DNA of 64,000 nt from Lelliottia amnigena. GTDB taxonomy: Bacteria; Pseudomonadota; Gammaproteobacteria; Enterobacterales; Enterobacteriaceae. The notes beneath the pieces were generated by a model, which was not told the origin of the DNA, did not search any database, and saw only the letters and a list, made by a program, of their open reading frames with translations. Positions 22,075-31,437 of this stretch are shown piece after piece. A program made the translations under genes and the position numbers. Within the stretch, counting starts at the first letter, position 1, and each line of letters opens with the position of its first letter. The DNA is taken from assembly GCA_900635465.1 (NCBI GenBank), contig LR134135.1, forward strand, positions 1,116,001 to 1,180,000, given 5' to 3'.

Positions 22075-24180
22075 ATGAACAACTCAGGGAAATACCTCAT
22101 CTGGGCAATGCTCTCTGTTGTAGGCGCATTTGCTCTGGGCTACATCGCCCTCAATCGTGGTGAACAGATCAATGCGCTATGGATAGTCGTGGCTTCCGTC
22201 TGCATTTATCTGATCGCATATCGTTTCTACGGACGTTTTATCGCCGACAAAGTGCTGGCGGTGGACGGTACTCGCATGACGCCCGCTGTTCGGCATAACG
22301 ACGGCCTGGATTATGTTCCAACGGATAAAAAAGTGCTGTTTGGCCATCACTTTGCGGCGATTGCCGGGGCGGGTCCGTTAGTCGGACCGGTACTGGCGGC
22401 GCAGATGGGGTATCTGCCGGGATGATTTTGGATCCTGGCGGGTGTGGTGCTGGCGGGCGCAGTGCAGGACTTTATGGTGCTGTTCGTCTCGACTCGTCGC
22501 GACGGGCGTTCGCTCGGTGAGCTGGTGAAAGAGGAGATGGGCGCAACCGCTGGGGTTATCGCGCTGATCGCCACTTTTATGATTATGGTGATTATCCTGG
22601 CCGTGCTCGCGATGATCGTGGTGAAAGCCCTGACCCACAGCCCGTGGGGAACCTACACCGTAGCGTTCACCATTCCGCTGGCGCTGTTCATGGGGATCTA
22701 CATTCGCTACATCCGTCCGGGGCGCATTGGCGAAGTGTCAATCATTGGCCTGTTCTTCCTGGTGTTCGCGATTATTTCGGGCGGCTGGGTGGCGGAGAGC
22801 CCAAACCTGGGCGCCGTATTTTGACTTTACCGGCGTACAGCTGACCTGGATGCTGGTGGGTTACGGTTTTGTGGCGGCTGTTCTGCCGGTCTGGCTGCTG
22901 CTGGCCCCGCGCGATTACCTCTCTACCTTCCTCAAAATCGGGACTATCGTTGGCCTGGCGATTGGTATTTTGATCATGCGCCCGACGCTGACCATGCCAG
23001 CGTTAACCAAATTCATTGACGGCACCGGCCCGGTCTGGACCGGTAACATGTTCCCGTTCCTGTTTATCACCATCGCCTGTGGCGCGGTATCGGGCTTCCA
23101 TGCGCTGATTGCATCGGGCACGACGCCGAAAATGCTGGCGAATGAAAACCAGGCGTGCCTGATCGGTTACGGCGGCATGCTGATGGAATCTTTCGTCGCC
23201 ATCATGGCGCTGGTTTCTGCCTGCATTATCGATCCGGGCGTGTACTTTGCGATGAACAGCCCAATGGCGGTTCTGGCACCAGCTGGCACCGTTGACGTGG
23301 TCGCTTCTGCGGCGCAGGTTGGTGAGCGGCTGGGCTTTGCCATTACACCGGAAACGCTAACGCATATTGCCAATGAGGTAGGGGAACAGTCGATTATCTC
23401 CCGTGCAGGCGGCGCACCGACGCTGGCGGTGGGGATGGCGTATATCCTTCATGGCGCGCTCGGCGGGCTGATGGATGTATCGTTCTGGTATCACTTTGCC
23501 ATTCTGTTTGAAGCGCTGTTTATTCTGACGGCGGTCGACGCTGGTACACGTGCCGCACGCTTATGCTGCAGGATCTGCTGGGGGTGATCTCTCCGGGGCT
23601 GAAACGCACCGATTCATTGCCGGCGAACCTGCTGGCGACGGCGCTGTGCGTCCTGGCCTGGGGCTACTTCCTGCATCAGGGCGTGGTCGATCCGTTAGGC
23701 GGCATCAATACCCTGTGGCCGCTGTTCGGTATCGCCAACCAGATGCTGGCAGGCATGGCGCTAATGCTCTGCGCGGTCGTGCTGTTCAAAATGAAGCGTC
23801 AGCGTTACGCATGGGTGGCGCTGTTGCCAACCTCATGGCTGTTGATCTGTACGCTGACTGCTGGCTGGCAAAAAGCCTTTAGTCCGGACAACAAAGTCGG
23901 TTTCCTGGCAATTGCTAACAAGTTCCAGTCGATGATCGACAGCGGCAAAATCCCGGCGCAGTACACTGAGTCTCAGCTTTCACAGCTGGTGTTTAACAAC
24001 CGCCTGGATGCCGGACTGACCATCTTCTTTATGGTGGTAGTTGTGGTGCTGGCGTTGTACTCTCTGAAGACCGCGCTGGCGGCACTCAAAGAAGACAAGC
24101 CGACGGCGAAAGAGACGCCATACGAGCCAATGCCAGAAAATCTGGATGACATTGTGACCCAGGCAAAAGGGGCGCATTAA
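22075..24180 (+). CDS. cstA: CstA, peptide/pyruvate transporter (frameshifted in this sequence)
   Basis: Carbon-starvation-induced inner-membrane transporter of the CstA family, with about 18 hydrophobic segments. The corrected span is 702 codons, matching E. coli CstA. Homologous protein runs over three frames: breaks are an in-frame TGA at 22423 (GYLPG*FW, from a lost G and a gained T where GYLPGMIW is expected), an extra A near 22804 (ESPTWAPYF), a local shift near 23318-23335 (QVGERLGF where QVVSxWGF is expected) and a lost T near 23562 (AARFMLQDLLG). Downstream ybdD is its usual partner. The distinction from the paralogue BtsT rests on the N-terminus and the [12 protein letters not shown]-terminus, which are CstA-like. 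Confidence 0.9.
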
Positions 24181-24184
24181 CTAA

Positions 24185-24262
24185 TCACTCCTCTAACCCT
24201 CTCCCCTGTGGGGAGAGGGAACAGAGTAAACCCTCGGCCTTATGGGAGAGGGATTGAATGAG
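24185..24262. repeat. REP-like palindrome between cstA and ybdD
   Basis: CCCTCTCCCCTGTGGGGAGA followed by GGG forms one perfect palindrome of the same family as the arrays; a half-site ATGGGAGAGGGATTG follows just before ybdD. It may influence the relative expression of cstA and ybdD. Confidence 0.6.
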
Positions 24263-24271
24263 AGAAACAGC

Positions 24272-24469
24272 ATGTTCGACACGTTATCCAAAGCAGGTAA
24301 ATATTTAGGCCAGGCAGCAAAAATGATGATTGGCGTGCCGGACTACGACAACTATGTCGAGCACATGCGTGTCACCCATCCCGATCAGTCGCCGATGACC
24401 TATGAAGAATTTTTCCGCGATCGTCAGGACGCGCGCTACGGTGCCAAAGGCGGCGTGAAGTGCTGTTAG
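24272..24469 (+). CDS. ybdD: YbdD family protein
   Basis: A 65-residue cytoplasmic protein with the YbdD/YjiX signature ([42 protein letters not shown], ending KCC). YbdD/YjiX-type proteins are encoded next to CstA/BtsT transporters and are thought to be needed for their activity. I start at ATG 24272, which aligns with E. coli YbdD; an upstream start would be inside the REP element. The stop overlaps the 3' end of the convergent antitoxin gene. Confidence 0.93.
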   Translation: MFDTLSKAGKYLGQAAKMMIGVPDYDNYVEHMRVTHPDQSPMTYEEFFRDRQDARYGAKGGVKCC

Positions 24470-24870
24470 CCTTCCTTAGGCAGATAGAGACTAATTTGTT
24501 CCTGGGTGCAGCCGTAAATCGCGGCCAGCTTTTCTCGCGTGCGCTTCTGCGGGCGAGAATCCACCGCTTCAAGCTGCGAAACGGCAGACTGGCTGATGCC
24601 GAGTTTGTCGGCCACTTCCTGCTGAGATAATCCGCGCAGAATTCGCCACGCGGCCTGCAGGCTGACTTGCTGAGAAGTCATGAGGCTGCAAACGTCAGCG
24701 GGTAATCCAACGTCATCGTAGATATCCTTTTCGTCATCAACGCTTTCCCAGTCATCCTCATTTTCGTCGTCATATTCAGCCGCTTGCGGGAGCATGCGAA
24801 GATAGTCATCATAAGGAATGACTGCATATTGTGGTTTTCCATCAGCATCAGCGATCAGTTGCACATCCAT
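24466..24870 (-). CDS. HTH antitoxin of a RelE-type toxin-antitoxin pair
   Basis: A 134-residue protein, second in a two-gene unit with the toxin. The C-terminal third is a Cro/C1-type helix-turn-helix ([20 protein letters not shown] followed by SQLE). The N-terminus ([17 protein letters not shown]) resembles the start of Phd/YefM antitoxins, and an acidic linker ([20 protein letters not shown]) lies between. ATG 24870 with a GAGG site fits better than the start 23 codons upstream. It overlaps the toxin gene by 23 bases, so they are co-translated. The protein probably neutralises the toxin and represses the promoter. Confidence 0.75.
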   Translation of the reverse strand: MDVQLIADADGKPQYAVIPYDDYLRMLPQAAEYDDENEDDWESVDDEKDIYDDVGLPADVCSLMTSQQVSLQAAWRILRGLSQQEVADKLGISQSAVSQLEAVDSRPQKRTREKLAAIYGCTQEQISLYLPKEG

Positions 24871-25147
24871 AGGGAACGCTTTCCTCGTGAAGATAGGTCG
24901 TTGAGCTTCTTCGCTTGACTGCCACGATGTAGCAAACATCTCGTGATTCGCCCTGAAACATAAAGATTACGCGGTATTCACCCGCTCTAAGCCGGTGGTA
25001 ATTGCCCGGTAGAGATAGCTTTTTAATATCTGGTTGAGGCGCATTTTTATCGGTTATCGAGTTCACTTTCTCTTCGATTCTCGATTGTGAGCGCACCTCA
25101 ATTTTAGCTAAATCTCTTTTTGCAGCTCTTGACCAGATAATCTTCAT
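24848..25147 (-). CDS. RelE/ParE-superfamily toxin
   Basis: A basic protein of 99 residues starting MKIIWSRAAKRDLAKIEVRS, with the RelE-fold motif pattern of an N-terminal helix pair, LRAGEYRVIFMFQ and a C-terminal VAVKRRS strand. By analogy it would be an mRNA-cleaving or gyrase-targeting toxin; the exact target cannot be told from the sequence. ATG 25147 has a strong GGAGG site. The toxin-first order is like HigBA systems. Confidence 0.78.
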   Translation of the reverse strand: MKIIWSRAAKRDLAKIEVRSQSRIEEKVNSITDKNAPQPDIKKLSLPGNYHRLRAGEYRVIFMFQGESRDVCYIVAVKRRSSTTYLHEESVPYGCATDR

Positions 25148-25347
25148 CCGTACCTCCACTGTACGCCCCTGCATTTTATAAGGAAATAATAAGATTATTA
25201 GTTAAATTCTGATTTTCTTATGCAGGTACTGTAAAGCGCAGAAAAGACGGGGGAAAGCGGCAAAATGCAGGGTGTCGGGATGGCTCGCAAACGCCTCTGC
25301 CGGTCGACAGAGGCGTGCAAAAAGGCGGAATTGCTATCGCAAATTTC

Positions 25348-26091
25348 TCAGGCGTTTAACCCACCATCCACATCCAGACCGGTGCCAGAAATCTGTCCGG
25401 CCTGTGGACTGGCGAGAAACGTCACTGCCGCCGCAATATCCTCCGGCGTACCGTAATGTCCGGTAGCAATCAGCTGACGCTGTGAGTCGGCCTGTTCGCC
25501 ATCCGCCGGATTCATATCGCTATCCGTTGGGCCAGGATGCACCAGGTTGACGGTGATTCCCCGTGGTCCCAGGTCGCGCGCCAGGCCACGTGTCAGGGAG
25601 TTAAGCGCCGATTTGCTCATTGAATACACGGAGATTCCCGGCTGAGCCACGCGATTGGCCAAACAGCTGCCAATGTTGATGATGCGCCCGCCGTCTTTGA
25701 GATGCGCAAGGGCGGCCTGGATGGCGATCACGACGCCGCGAATATTCACGTTGATCACCGCGTCGATATCGTCCAGTGACATGGATTCCAGCGGGCCACC
25801 GCGCGCGATCCCGGCGTTGTTGACCAGAATATCCAGCCCGCCCAAGGTTTGCGCCGTTTGGTTAACCGCCTGCTGAATAGCCTGAGCGCTTGCGCTGTCC
25901 GCCTGAATGGCCTCGCTGCGCCGTCCAAGCGCGGCGATTTCATAGGCGACAGCCTGGGCTTTATCGGCGGATTTTTCATAGGTGATAACCACATCGGCAC
26001 CTGCGCGTGCCAGCGACAACGCAATGGCGCGCCCCAGCCCACGGCTGGCGCCGGTGACCAGCGCCTTTTTACCTGTTAAATCGATCTGCAT
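25348..26091 (-). CDS. SDR family NAD(P)-dependent oxidoreductase
   Basis: Classical short-chain dehydrogenase, 247 residues. TGASRGLG at 13-20 is the cofactor-binding loop, NNAG is at 91-94, and the catalytic set is Asn116, Ser142, Tyr156 and Lys160. Similar to FabG-like and BdcA-like enzymes, so it probably reduces a ketone or quinone-like substrate; I cannot assign one. It is monocistronic, followed by a non-coding stretch of about 170 bases before the toxin gene. Confidence 0.85.
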   Translation of the reverse strand: MQIDLTGKKALVTGASRGLGRAIALSLARAGADVVITYEKSADKAQAVAYEIAALGRRSEAIQADSASAQAIQQAVNQTAQTLGGLDILVNNAGIARGGPLESMSLDDIDAVINVNIRGVVIAIQAALAHLKDGGRIINIGSCLANRVAQPGISVYSMSKSALNSLTRGLARDLGPRGITVNLVHPGPTDSDMNPADGEQADSQRQLIATGHYGTPEDIAAAVTFLASPQAGQISGTGLDVDGGLNA

Positions 26092-26177
26092 GATGACCTA
26101 TTACGAGAGTGGTGAGATTCATCATTAGGTATAGAGGGAGTTTGCCCCCCGTCAATGCGCTGAACGGGGGAGGGGAA

Positions 26178-27266
26178 TTACTGGCGGAAGGATTCCACTT
26201 TCTCAAATGCGGCGCGTAAAACGTCAGGTGACAGCGCAACCGGCAGGTAATGAATGGATTCTACCGGGCGCAGCGTGTGGGCGATGACCCGATCCAGTTC
26301 GGCGCGGTTGTTGATGTCCACGTCCAGCTCGCGCAGGGTGGTCGGCAGATTGAAACGCGTATACGCGGCAATCAGTTGTGCCAGAACGTCGTCCTGACCG
26401 AGCAGGGCACTTTGCACCAGAATGCCGTAAGCGACCTTCGTGCCGTGCAGGAATTTTTCGGTCTGCGGCAACACGGTTAAACCGTTATGGACCGCATGCG
26501 CGGCCGCCACGCGGGTATAGCGTTCGCCCAGCCCACCGACCATGCCGCCACCGGCGATAATGGCATCAACCACATCGCGAAATGCCTGCGTCTGCTCACC
26601 GCGCGCCTGATCCGCCAGCGCCTGTTCGCTGCTCTCCAGCAGCACGTCACGGATCGCCAGCGCCCCGTTAATGCCCAGACGCACGGTTAACGACAATTCT
26701 TCAGGTTTTGGCGCGAGAACCACCGCTTCATACCATTTCGCCAGCGTATCGCCGATGCCCGCCAGCAGATATTCCGCCGGGGCGTTCAGAATAATTTGCG
26801 GCTCAACCAGCACCAGGAAATTGGCGTCATCGAAGATCTCAAACTGCAACGCCTGACCGGCGTCGTTATACCAGACCGAAAGCGGCGTCCAGGCGGCACA
26901 GGTGGCGGCAATGGTTGGAATACCGACGAAGGGCACCGTTAAACGTCGCGCGACCGCTTTTACGGTGTCCATCACCGCGCCGCCGCCCACGCCAATCACG
27001 ACGCTGACGTCACTGCCTGATTCATTCACCAGATGCGTGACATCGCGCTCGCTGCAGTGGCCCTTGAACAGCAGATGTTTTGCGCCCTCGGCGTTAAAGC
27101 TGTCTGGCAGAAAAGGGCGTGCCCCTTCGATGGCGCGTTCGCCGTAAATCCACACTGCGCGGGAAAGTTGTTCTGGCGTGAAGAAATCGTTCAGGCGCGC
27201 AAGGCTGCCGCTGTGGGAGAAGTAGTTGGCCGGGCCGGGTACGACACGAATATCGGTATTGCTCAT
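26178..27266 (-). CDS. hcxA: HcxA (YbdH), hydroxycarboxylate dehydrogenase
   Basis: Iron-dependent-alcohol-dehydrogenase/GldA-type enzyme of 362 residues, E. coli YbdH length. Motifs: VVIGVGGGAVMDTVKAVA (dinucleotide binding, about 90-107) and IPTIAATCAAWTPLSVW; metal ligands are expected from D in GIGDTLAKWYEA and the histidines in AAAHAVHNGL and FLHGTKVAYG. E. coli HcxA reduces 2-oxo acids such as oxobutyrate. Its promoter region, shared with the divergent ABC operon, has a MetJ-box-like sequence, and ybdH neighbours ybdL and ybdM in E. coli too. Confidence 0.88.
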   Translation of the reverse strand: MSNTDIRVVPGPANYFSHSGSLARLNDFFTPEQLSRAVWIYGERAIEGARPFLPDSFNAEGAKHLLFKGHCSERDVTHLVNESGSDVSVVIGVGGGAVMDTVKAVARRLTVPFVGIPTIAATCAAWTPLSVWYNDAGQALQFEIFDDANFLVLVEPQIILNAPAEYLLAGIGDTLAKWYEAVVLAPKPEELSLTVRLGINGALAIRDVLLESSEQALADQARGEQTQAFRDVVDAIIAGGGMVGGLGERYTRVAAAHAVHNGLTVLPQTEKFLHGTKVAYGILVQSALLGQDDVLAQLIAAYTRFNLPTTLRELDVDINNRAELDRVIAHTLRPVESIHYLPVALSPDVLRAAFEKVESFRQ

Positions 27267-27301
27267 TTTGGGTGTCCTTTTTGCGAAGCGCTAACCTGAT
27301 G

Positions 27302-27325
27302 TTATGTCTGGACATCCGGATGGCT
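27302..27325. promoter_or_regulatory. Possible MetJ operator between hcxA and the ABC importer
   Basis: Three adjacent 8-mers, TTATGTCT, GGACATCC and GGATGGCT, each match AGACGTCT at five of eight positions. MetJ sites are tandem met boxes of this size. The match is weaker than at the two mtn promoters, so this call is tentative. Confidence 0.4.
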
Positions 27326-27425
27326 AATAATATTTAGCTTTATCTTATGCCTTTTCTATCATTGCCAGTCAACCCGACCTGTGAAAAATTCCATAAATCA
27401 AAATATTAATGAAGGATTTACGCGG

Positions 27426-28928
27426 ATGGTCTCCAGTCGCCTTGAGATGCGCGGTATCAGCCTGGCCTTTTCCGGGTTTCAGGCGCTGTCGCGCGTGGAT
27501 TTCACGCTGACGGGCGGAACCGTGCACGCGCTAACGGGTGCAAACGGCGCTGGCAAATCGACGCTGATGGCGGTGCTGTGCGGCACCCACGACCACTACG
27601 AGGGTGAAATCAGCATTAATAATCAGCCGGTCGCGATCCGCGAGCCGCTCGACGCCAAACGGTTGGGCATTCATCTGGTGCAGCAGGAAGTCGACGTGGC
27701 GCTCATCCCCGGATTAAGCATCGCTGAAAATATTATGCTCGATAACCTGGCACTGCCGGGGCATCGCTACCGATGGCGTGCCATCCGCGAGCAGGCAAAG
27801 CAGGCGCTGGCGCAGCTCGACGTTTCCCTGAACGTGCATCGCTCGATTGACAGCTGCTCGCTGGCGGAAAAACAGCAAATTTTGCTGGCGCGCGCGCTGT
27901 CGCATCACTGTCGTTTTCTGATCCTTGATGAGCCGACCGCACCGCTGGACGCCCACGAAAGCGAACGCCTGTTTGCGGTGGTCAGACGCCTGCAACAGCA
28001 GGGCATCGGCGTGGTGTTTATCTCCCATCGCATCCATGAACTGAAAGCGATTTGCGACACCTTAACGGTGCTGCGTGACGGGAAATTGATTGAATCCGGT
28101 CCAATGGCGACCTTGAGCGGTGAAGAGATCGTCGAAAAAATGCTCGGTCACGAGCTGAGCGATATCTATCCGCCAGCGCGGCCAAAACACAGCGACGAAA
28201 CGCTGCTGCGCGTGGAAGGGCTGCACGATGACGCGCTGCTGAAAGATATCTCGCTGCATCTGCGTAAAGGTGAAATTCTCGGTATCGCCGGGCTGGCGGG
28301 CGCGGGAAAAACCGAATTGTGCAAGGCGCTGTTTGGCGCGAGCAAAAGCCGCGTAGAGCGTGGTGAATTACATCAACAACCCTGGAAGCCGCGCGATCCG
28401 GCGGATTCCGTGCTGCGCGGGCTGGCGCTGGTCCCGGAGGAGCGGCGCAAAGAGGGCATTTTTATCGACGAGCCGGTGAGCATGAATTTGTCGGTGAGCG
28501 CCGATAACAGCTTCTCGCGCTGGAGCCTGTTCGGGCATCGTCAGGCGTGGCGGTGGGCAGAGGAAGTGATCGCCCGCGTCGGCGTGAGTGCGCGTGGTCC
28601 CGGGCAGGTGTTGCGTCGTCTTTCCGGCGGCAACCAGCAAAAAGTGGCGATTGGCAAATGGCTGCGCAATGAGGCCTGCGTGCTGATTTTTGACGAGCCC
28701 ACCAAAGGCGTGGACGTCAAAGCCAAAACCGATCTGTTCCAGCTTATTGATGGCCTGGCGCGCGAAGGCAAAGGGGTGATTTACGCCTCGGGTGAATTCG
28801 CCGAACTGGTCGGATTGTGCGACCGCATCTGCGTGCTGTGGGACGGACGCATCGTGGCGGAAATCGCCGGGGCCGAAGCCAGCGAAGAGACATTACTTTA
28901 TTATTCAACCGGAGGTACGGCGTCGTGA
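27426..28928 (+). CDS. Sugar-type ABC importer, double ATPase subunit
   Basis: RbsA/MglA-type ATPase with two nucleotide-binding domains, 500 residues from ATG 27426. Domain 1 has Walker A GANGAGKST and a degenerate signature (SLAEKQQILLARAL); domain 2 has Walker A GLAGAGKTE and signature LSGGNQQKVAIGKWL with Walker B VLIFDEPTKG. An ORF start 15 codons upstream is open, but ATG 27426 has AAGGA nine bases before it. The stop overlaps the permease GTG. The substrate is unknown; the position beside methionine salvage genes makes methylthioribose or a related pentose a hypothesis only. Confidence 0.88.
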   Translation: MVSSRLEMRGISLAFSGFQALSRVDFTLTGGTVHALTGANGAGKSTLMAVLCGTHDHYEGEISINNQPVAIREPLDAKRLGIHLVQQEVDVALIPGLSIAENIMLDNLALPGHRYRWRAIREQAKQALAQLDVSLNVHRSIDSCSLAEKQQILLARALSHHCRFLILDEPTAPLDAHESERLFAVVRRLQQQGIGVVFISHRIHELKAICDTLTVLRDGKLIESGPMATLSGEEIVEKMLGHELSDIYPPARPKHSDETLLRVEGLHDDALLKDISLHLRKGEILGIAGLAGAGKTELCKALFGASKSRVERGELHQQPWKPRDPADSVLRGLALVPEERRKEGIFIDEPVSMNLSVSADNSFSRWSLFGHRQAWRWAEEVIARVGVSARGPGQVLRRLSGGNQQKVAIGKWLRNEACVLIFDEPTKGVDVKAKTDLFQLIDGLAREGKGVIYASGEFAELVGLCDRICVLWDGRIVAEIAGAEASEETLLYYSTGGTAS

Positions 28929-29917
28929 GCAAGGCCCTTTCAGTAAATACAGCGGCGTCGGGCCGTCAGCAGTTTTTCGATTTTCTCTATAAATGGGGCA
29001 TGTTGCTGACCGTTGTCGCGCTGGTCGCGATTTTTGGTATCGCATCGGATAACTTCCTCGATCCCTTTAACATCATCAATATCTTGCGATCGATCGCCAT
29101 CGTCACGGTGATCGCCATTGGCGTCTCAATCTCACTGACCGTCGGTGGCTTTGATCTGTCGGTCGGGTCAACGGCGTCGCTGGCGAATGCGCTGGTGATC
29201 TCCCTTTTCGTCTGGCACGGATTTGGCACCACCGAATCGATTCTGATCACCCTGGCGCTTTGTACATTGGTCGGGCTGTTTAACGCCTTTCTCATCGTGA
29301 TCCTGCGCATTCCGGACATGCTGGCGACCCTTGCCAGCCTGTTTGTGATTCAGGGTGTGGCGATGACCTACAGCTACGGCGGATCGATTACCGAAAACAT
29401 GGTACTGCCGAGCGGCGATATGGCGGAAGGGGCCATTCCGGCGGCGTTTGGTCTGCTGGGTCAGGTGCCCACGATTGTAATCATCATGCTGGCAGTAACG
29501 CTGCTGGCACAGCTTGGCTTATCGCTGACCACGCACGGACGCCGTATGTACGCCATCGGTGGCAATCCGGAAGCGGCGCGTCTTTCCGGTATTCGCACCA
29601 CCCGTTACAAAGTGGCGGCCTACGTGATTGCGTCGCTGCTGGCGGGGCTTGGCGGTATTTTGCTGGCGTCGCGCATCGGATCGTCGCAGGTGAATGCGGG
29701 CGGGGCTATCTGATGGATGCGGTCGCGGCGGCGTGGATCGGTTTTTCGCTGGCGGGTTCCGGCAAACCCAATGCGCTGGGCACGCTGGTGGGGCAGTGAT
29801 CCTCGGCGTTTTATCGAACGGGCTGGTGATGCTTTCGGTGCCGTATTACGCCATGGACATTATAAAAGGCTGGTGCTGGCAGCGGCGCTGGCGCTGACTT
29901 ACATACAAAAACGCTAA
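28925..29917 (+). CDS. Sugar-type ABC importer permease (three frameshifts in this sequence)
   Basis: RbsC/BPD_transp_2-type permease with about ten hydrophobic segments; motifs TVGGFDLSVGSTASLANAL and GGNPEAARLSGI are typical. The GTG start overlaps the ATPase stop. Continuous protein needs three added G: near 29703 (NAGGGYLMDAVAA), near 29793 (TLVGAVILGVLSNGLVML) and near 29868 (DIIKGLVLAAALALTYIQKR). Every break is in a G run and the corrected length is 331 residues, which is normal, so this looks like undercalled homopolymers and not a pseudogene. Confidence 0.82.
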
Positions 29918-29947
29918 CAACATTTCACAACACAACGGGATAACAGA

Positions 29948-31010
29948 ATGAAAAAAATCGCACTCTCTTTGGTAGCGCTGGGTTTACTGAGTTCATTGCC
30001 TGGTTACGCGGCAACGCCTGCGCCGGTTCCGGCGGCGATCGCTAACCATGAAGGCCCGATCCGCATTGCGGTGATCCGTAACCTGGGCTCCGATGACAAC
30101 ACCACGCAGTTTGTTTCGGGCGCCATTCAGGAAGGTAAAAAGCTCGGCTTTAAGGTCAGCACTTTCTGAGTAACGGCGATGACGCTAAATTTCAGGACTT
30201 TGTGAATCAGGCGATTAGCCAGAAATATGATGGCATTATTTTGTCTCAGGGCCGTGACCCGTATTCCACCGCGCTGGTGAAAAAAGCCGTCGATGCGGGG
30301 ATCAAAGTGGCGGTATTTGATACGGCCGTTAACGGTGAAATTCCCGGCGTGACCGTCACCCAGCAGGATGATGCCTCGTTAACGAACCTGTCGTTCGGTC
30401 AACTGGCGAAAGATTTCAACGGCAAAGCCAATATCATCAAGCTGTGGGTAGCAGGCTTCCCGCCGATGGAGCGCCGTCAGGCGGCGTATAAAGAATTACA
30501 AAAACAGTATCCGGGTATCAAAGAGCTGGAATCTATCGGCGCCGTTTCTTCTGACGTGCAGGCGATACGGCGAACAAAGTCGGCGCGGTGCTGGCGAAAT
30601 ACCCGAAAGGCCAGATCGACGCGATCTGGGGCACCTGGGATGCGTTCAGCCAGGGCGCGTATAAAGCGCTGAAAGAGAATGGCCGTACTGAAATCAAACT
30701 CTACAGCATTGATATTTCTAATCAGGATTTGCAGCTGATGCGTGAATCCGGCAGCCCGTGGAAAGTGAGCGTGGCGGTCGATCCTAAGCTGATTGGCGCG
30801 ACTAACGTGCGTCTGATCGCGAATAAAATCGCCGGTGAAACCACCCCTGCGACTTATGATTTTAAAGCGGCGGCAATCCCGCAGGCGCTCCTGGCGGCGC
30901 AGCCTGGCGCGGTGAATGTGGCGTCTCTTGGCAAAATCATTCCAGGCTGGGGCCAGACGGAAGATTTCGTCGCGCCGTGGTTTGCGACGCTGGAAGCGAA
31001 AAGTCATTAA
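29948..31010 (+). CDS. Periplasmic sugar-type binding protein (two frameshifts in this sequence)
   Basis: Class I periplasmic binding protein (Peripla_BP_4-like). Signal peptide MKKIALSLVALGLLSSLPGY then A, followed by IRIAVIRNLGSDDNTTQFVSG, ISQKYDGIILSQGRDP, KVAVFDTAV and AIWGTWDAFSQGAYKAL. The frame breaks near 30167 (a missing T: VSTFLSNGDDAKF) and near 30565 (a missing G: QADTANKVGAVLAKY). Corrected length is about 354 residues. It is the third gene of the importer operon; the presence of the downstream LVIVD gene in the same orientation suggests a shared substrate. Confidence 0.82.
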
Positions 31011-31019
31011 TAGATTTAT

Positions 31020-31430
31020 ACGGTGCGCTCTGATGCCCTCACCCCGACCCTCTCCTACGCGGAGAGGGGGGAAAGGCTAAAAACGTCAACAGCGTTGCCG
31101 TTTAGGTTTTACCTTGTGCGGTCTGATGCCCTCACCCCCGTCCCTCTCCCACGGGAGAGGGGGAAAGGCTAAAAACGTCAACAGCGTTGCCGTTTAGGTT
31201 TTACCTCGTGCGGTCTGATGCCCTCACCCCGACCCTCTCCTACGCGGAGAGGGGGAAAGGCTAAAAACGTCAACAGCGTTGCCGTTAAGGTTTTGCCTCG
31301 AGCGGTCTGCCCTCACTACGAACCTCTCCCACGGGGAGAGGGTAAAAGCCCCATTCTGACCTTCTTCCGGGGGAGAGGGTAAAGACTCACTCCGCTCGTC
31401 TCCCTGTGGGAGAGGGCGAAAATCAACAGG
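31020..31430. repeat. REP-like palindrome array after the ABC importer
   Basis: Three nearly identical tandem units of about 90 bases start near 31022, 31118 and 31210. Each reads GTGCGGTCTGATGCCCTCAC, a CCCTCTCC...GGAGAGGGGG palindrome, AAGGCTAAAAACGTCAACAG and CGTTGCCGTTTAGG. Partial units follow to 31420. These are the reverse complement of the units after entF. The array separates the binding-protein gene from the LVIVD gene, whose ATG at 31438 follows it directly. Confidence 0.8.
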
Positions 31431-31437
31431 ATGTGAT

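Noticed and set aside
29948..30169. Short stand-alone secreted protein
   Set aside because: It is the signal peptide and first strand of the binding protein, cut off by one missing T; the continuation follows in the next frame.
31020..31430. Regular 90-base repeats considered as a CRISPR array
   Set aside because: The units are palindromic and the DNA between them is also repeated; there are no variable spacers and no cas genes.
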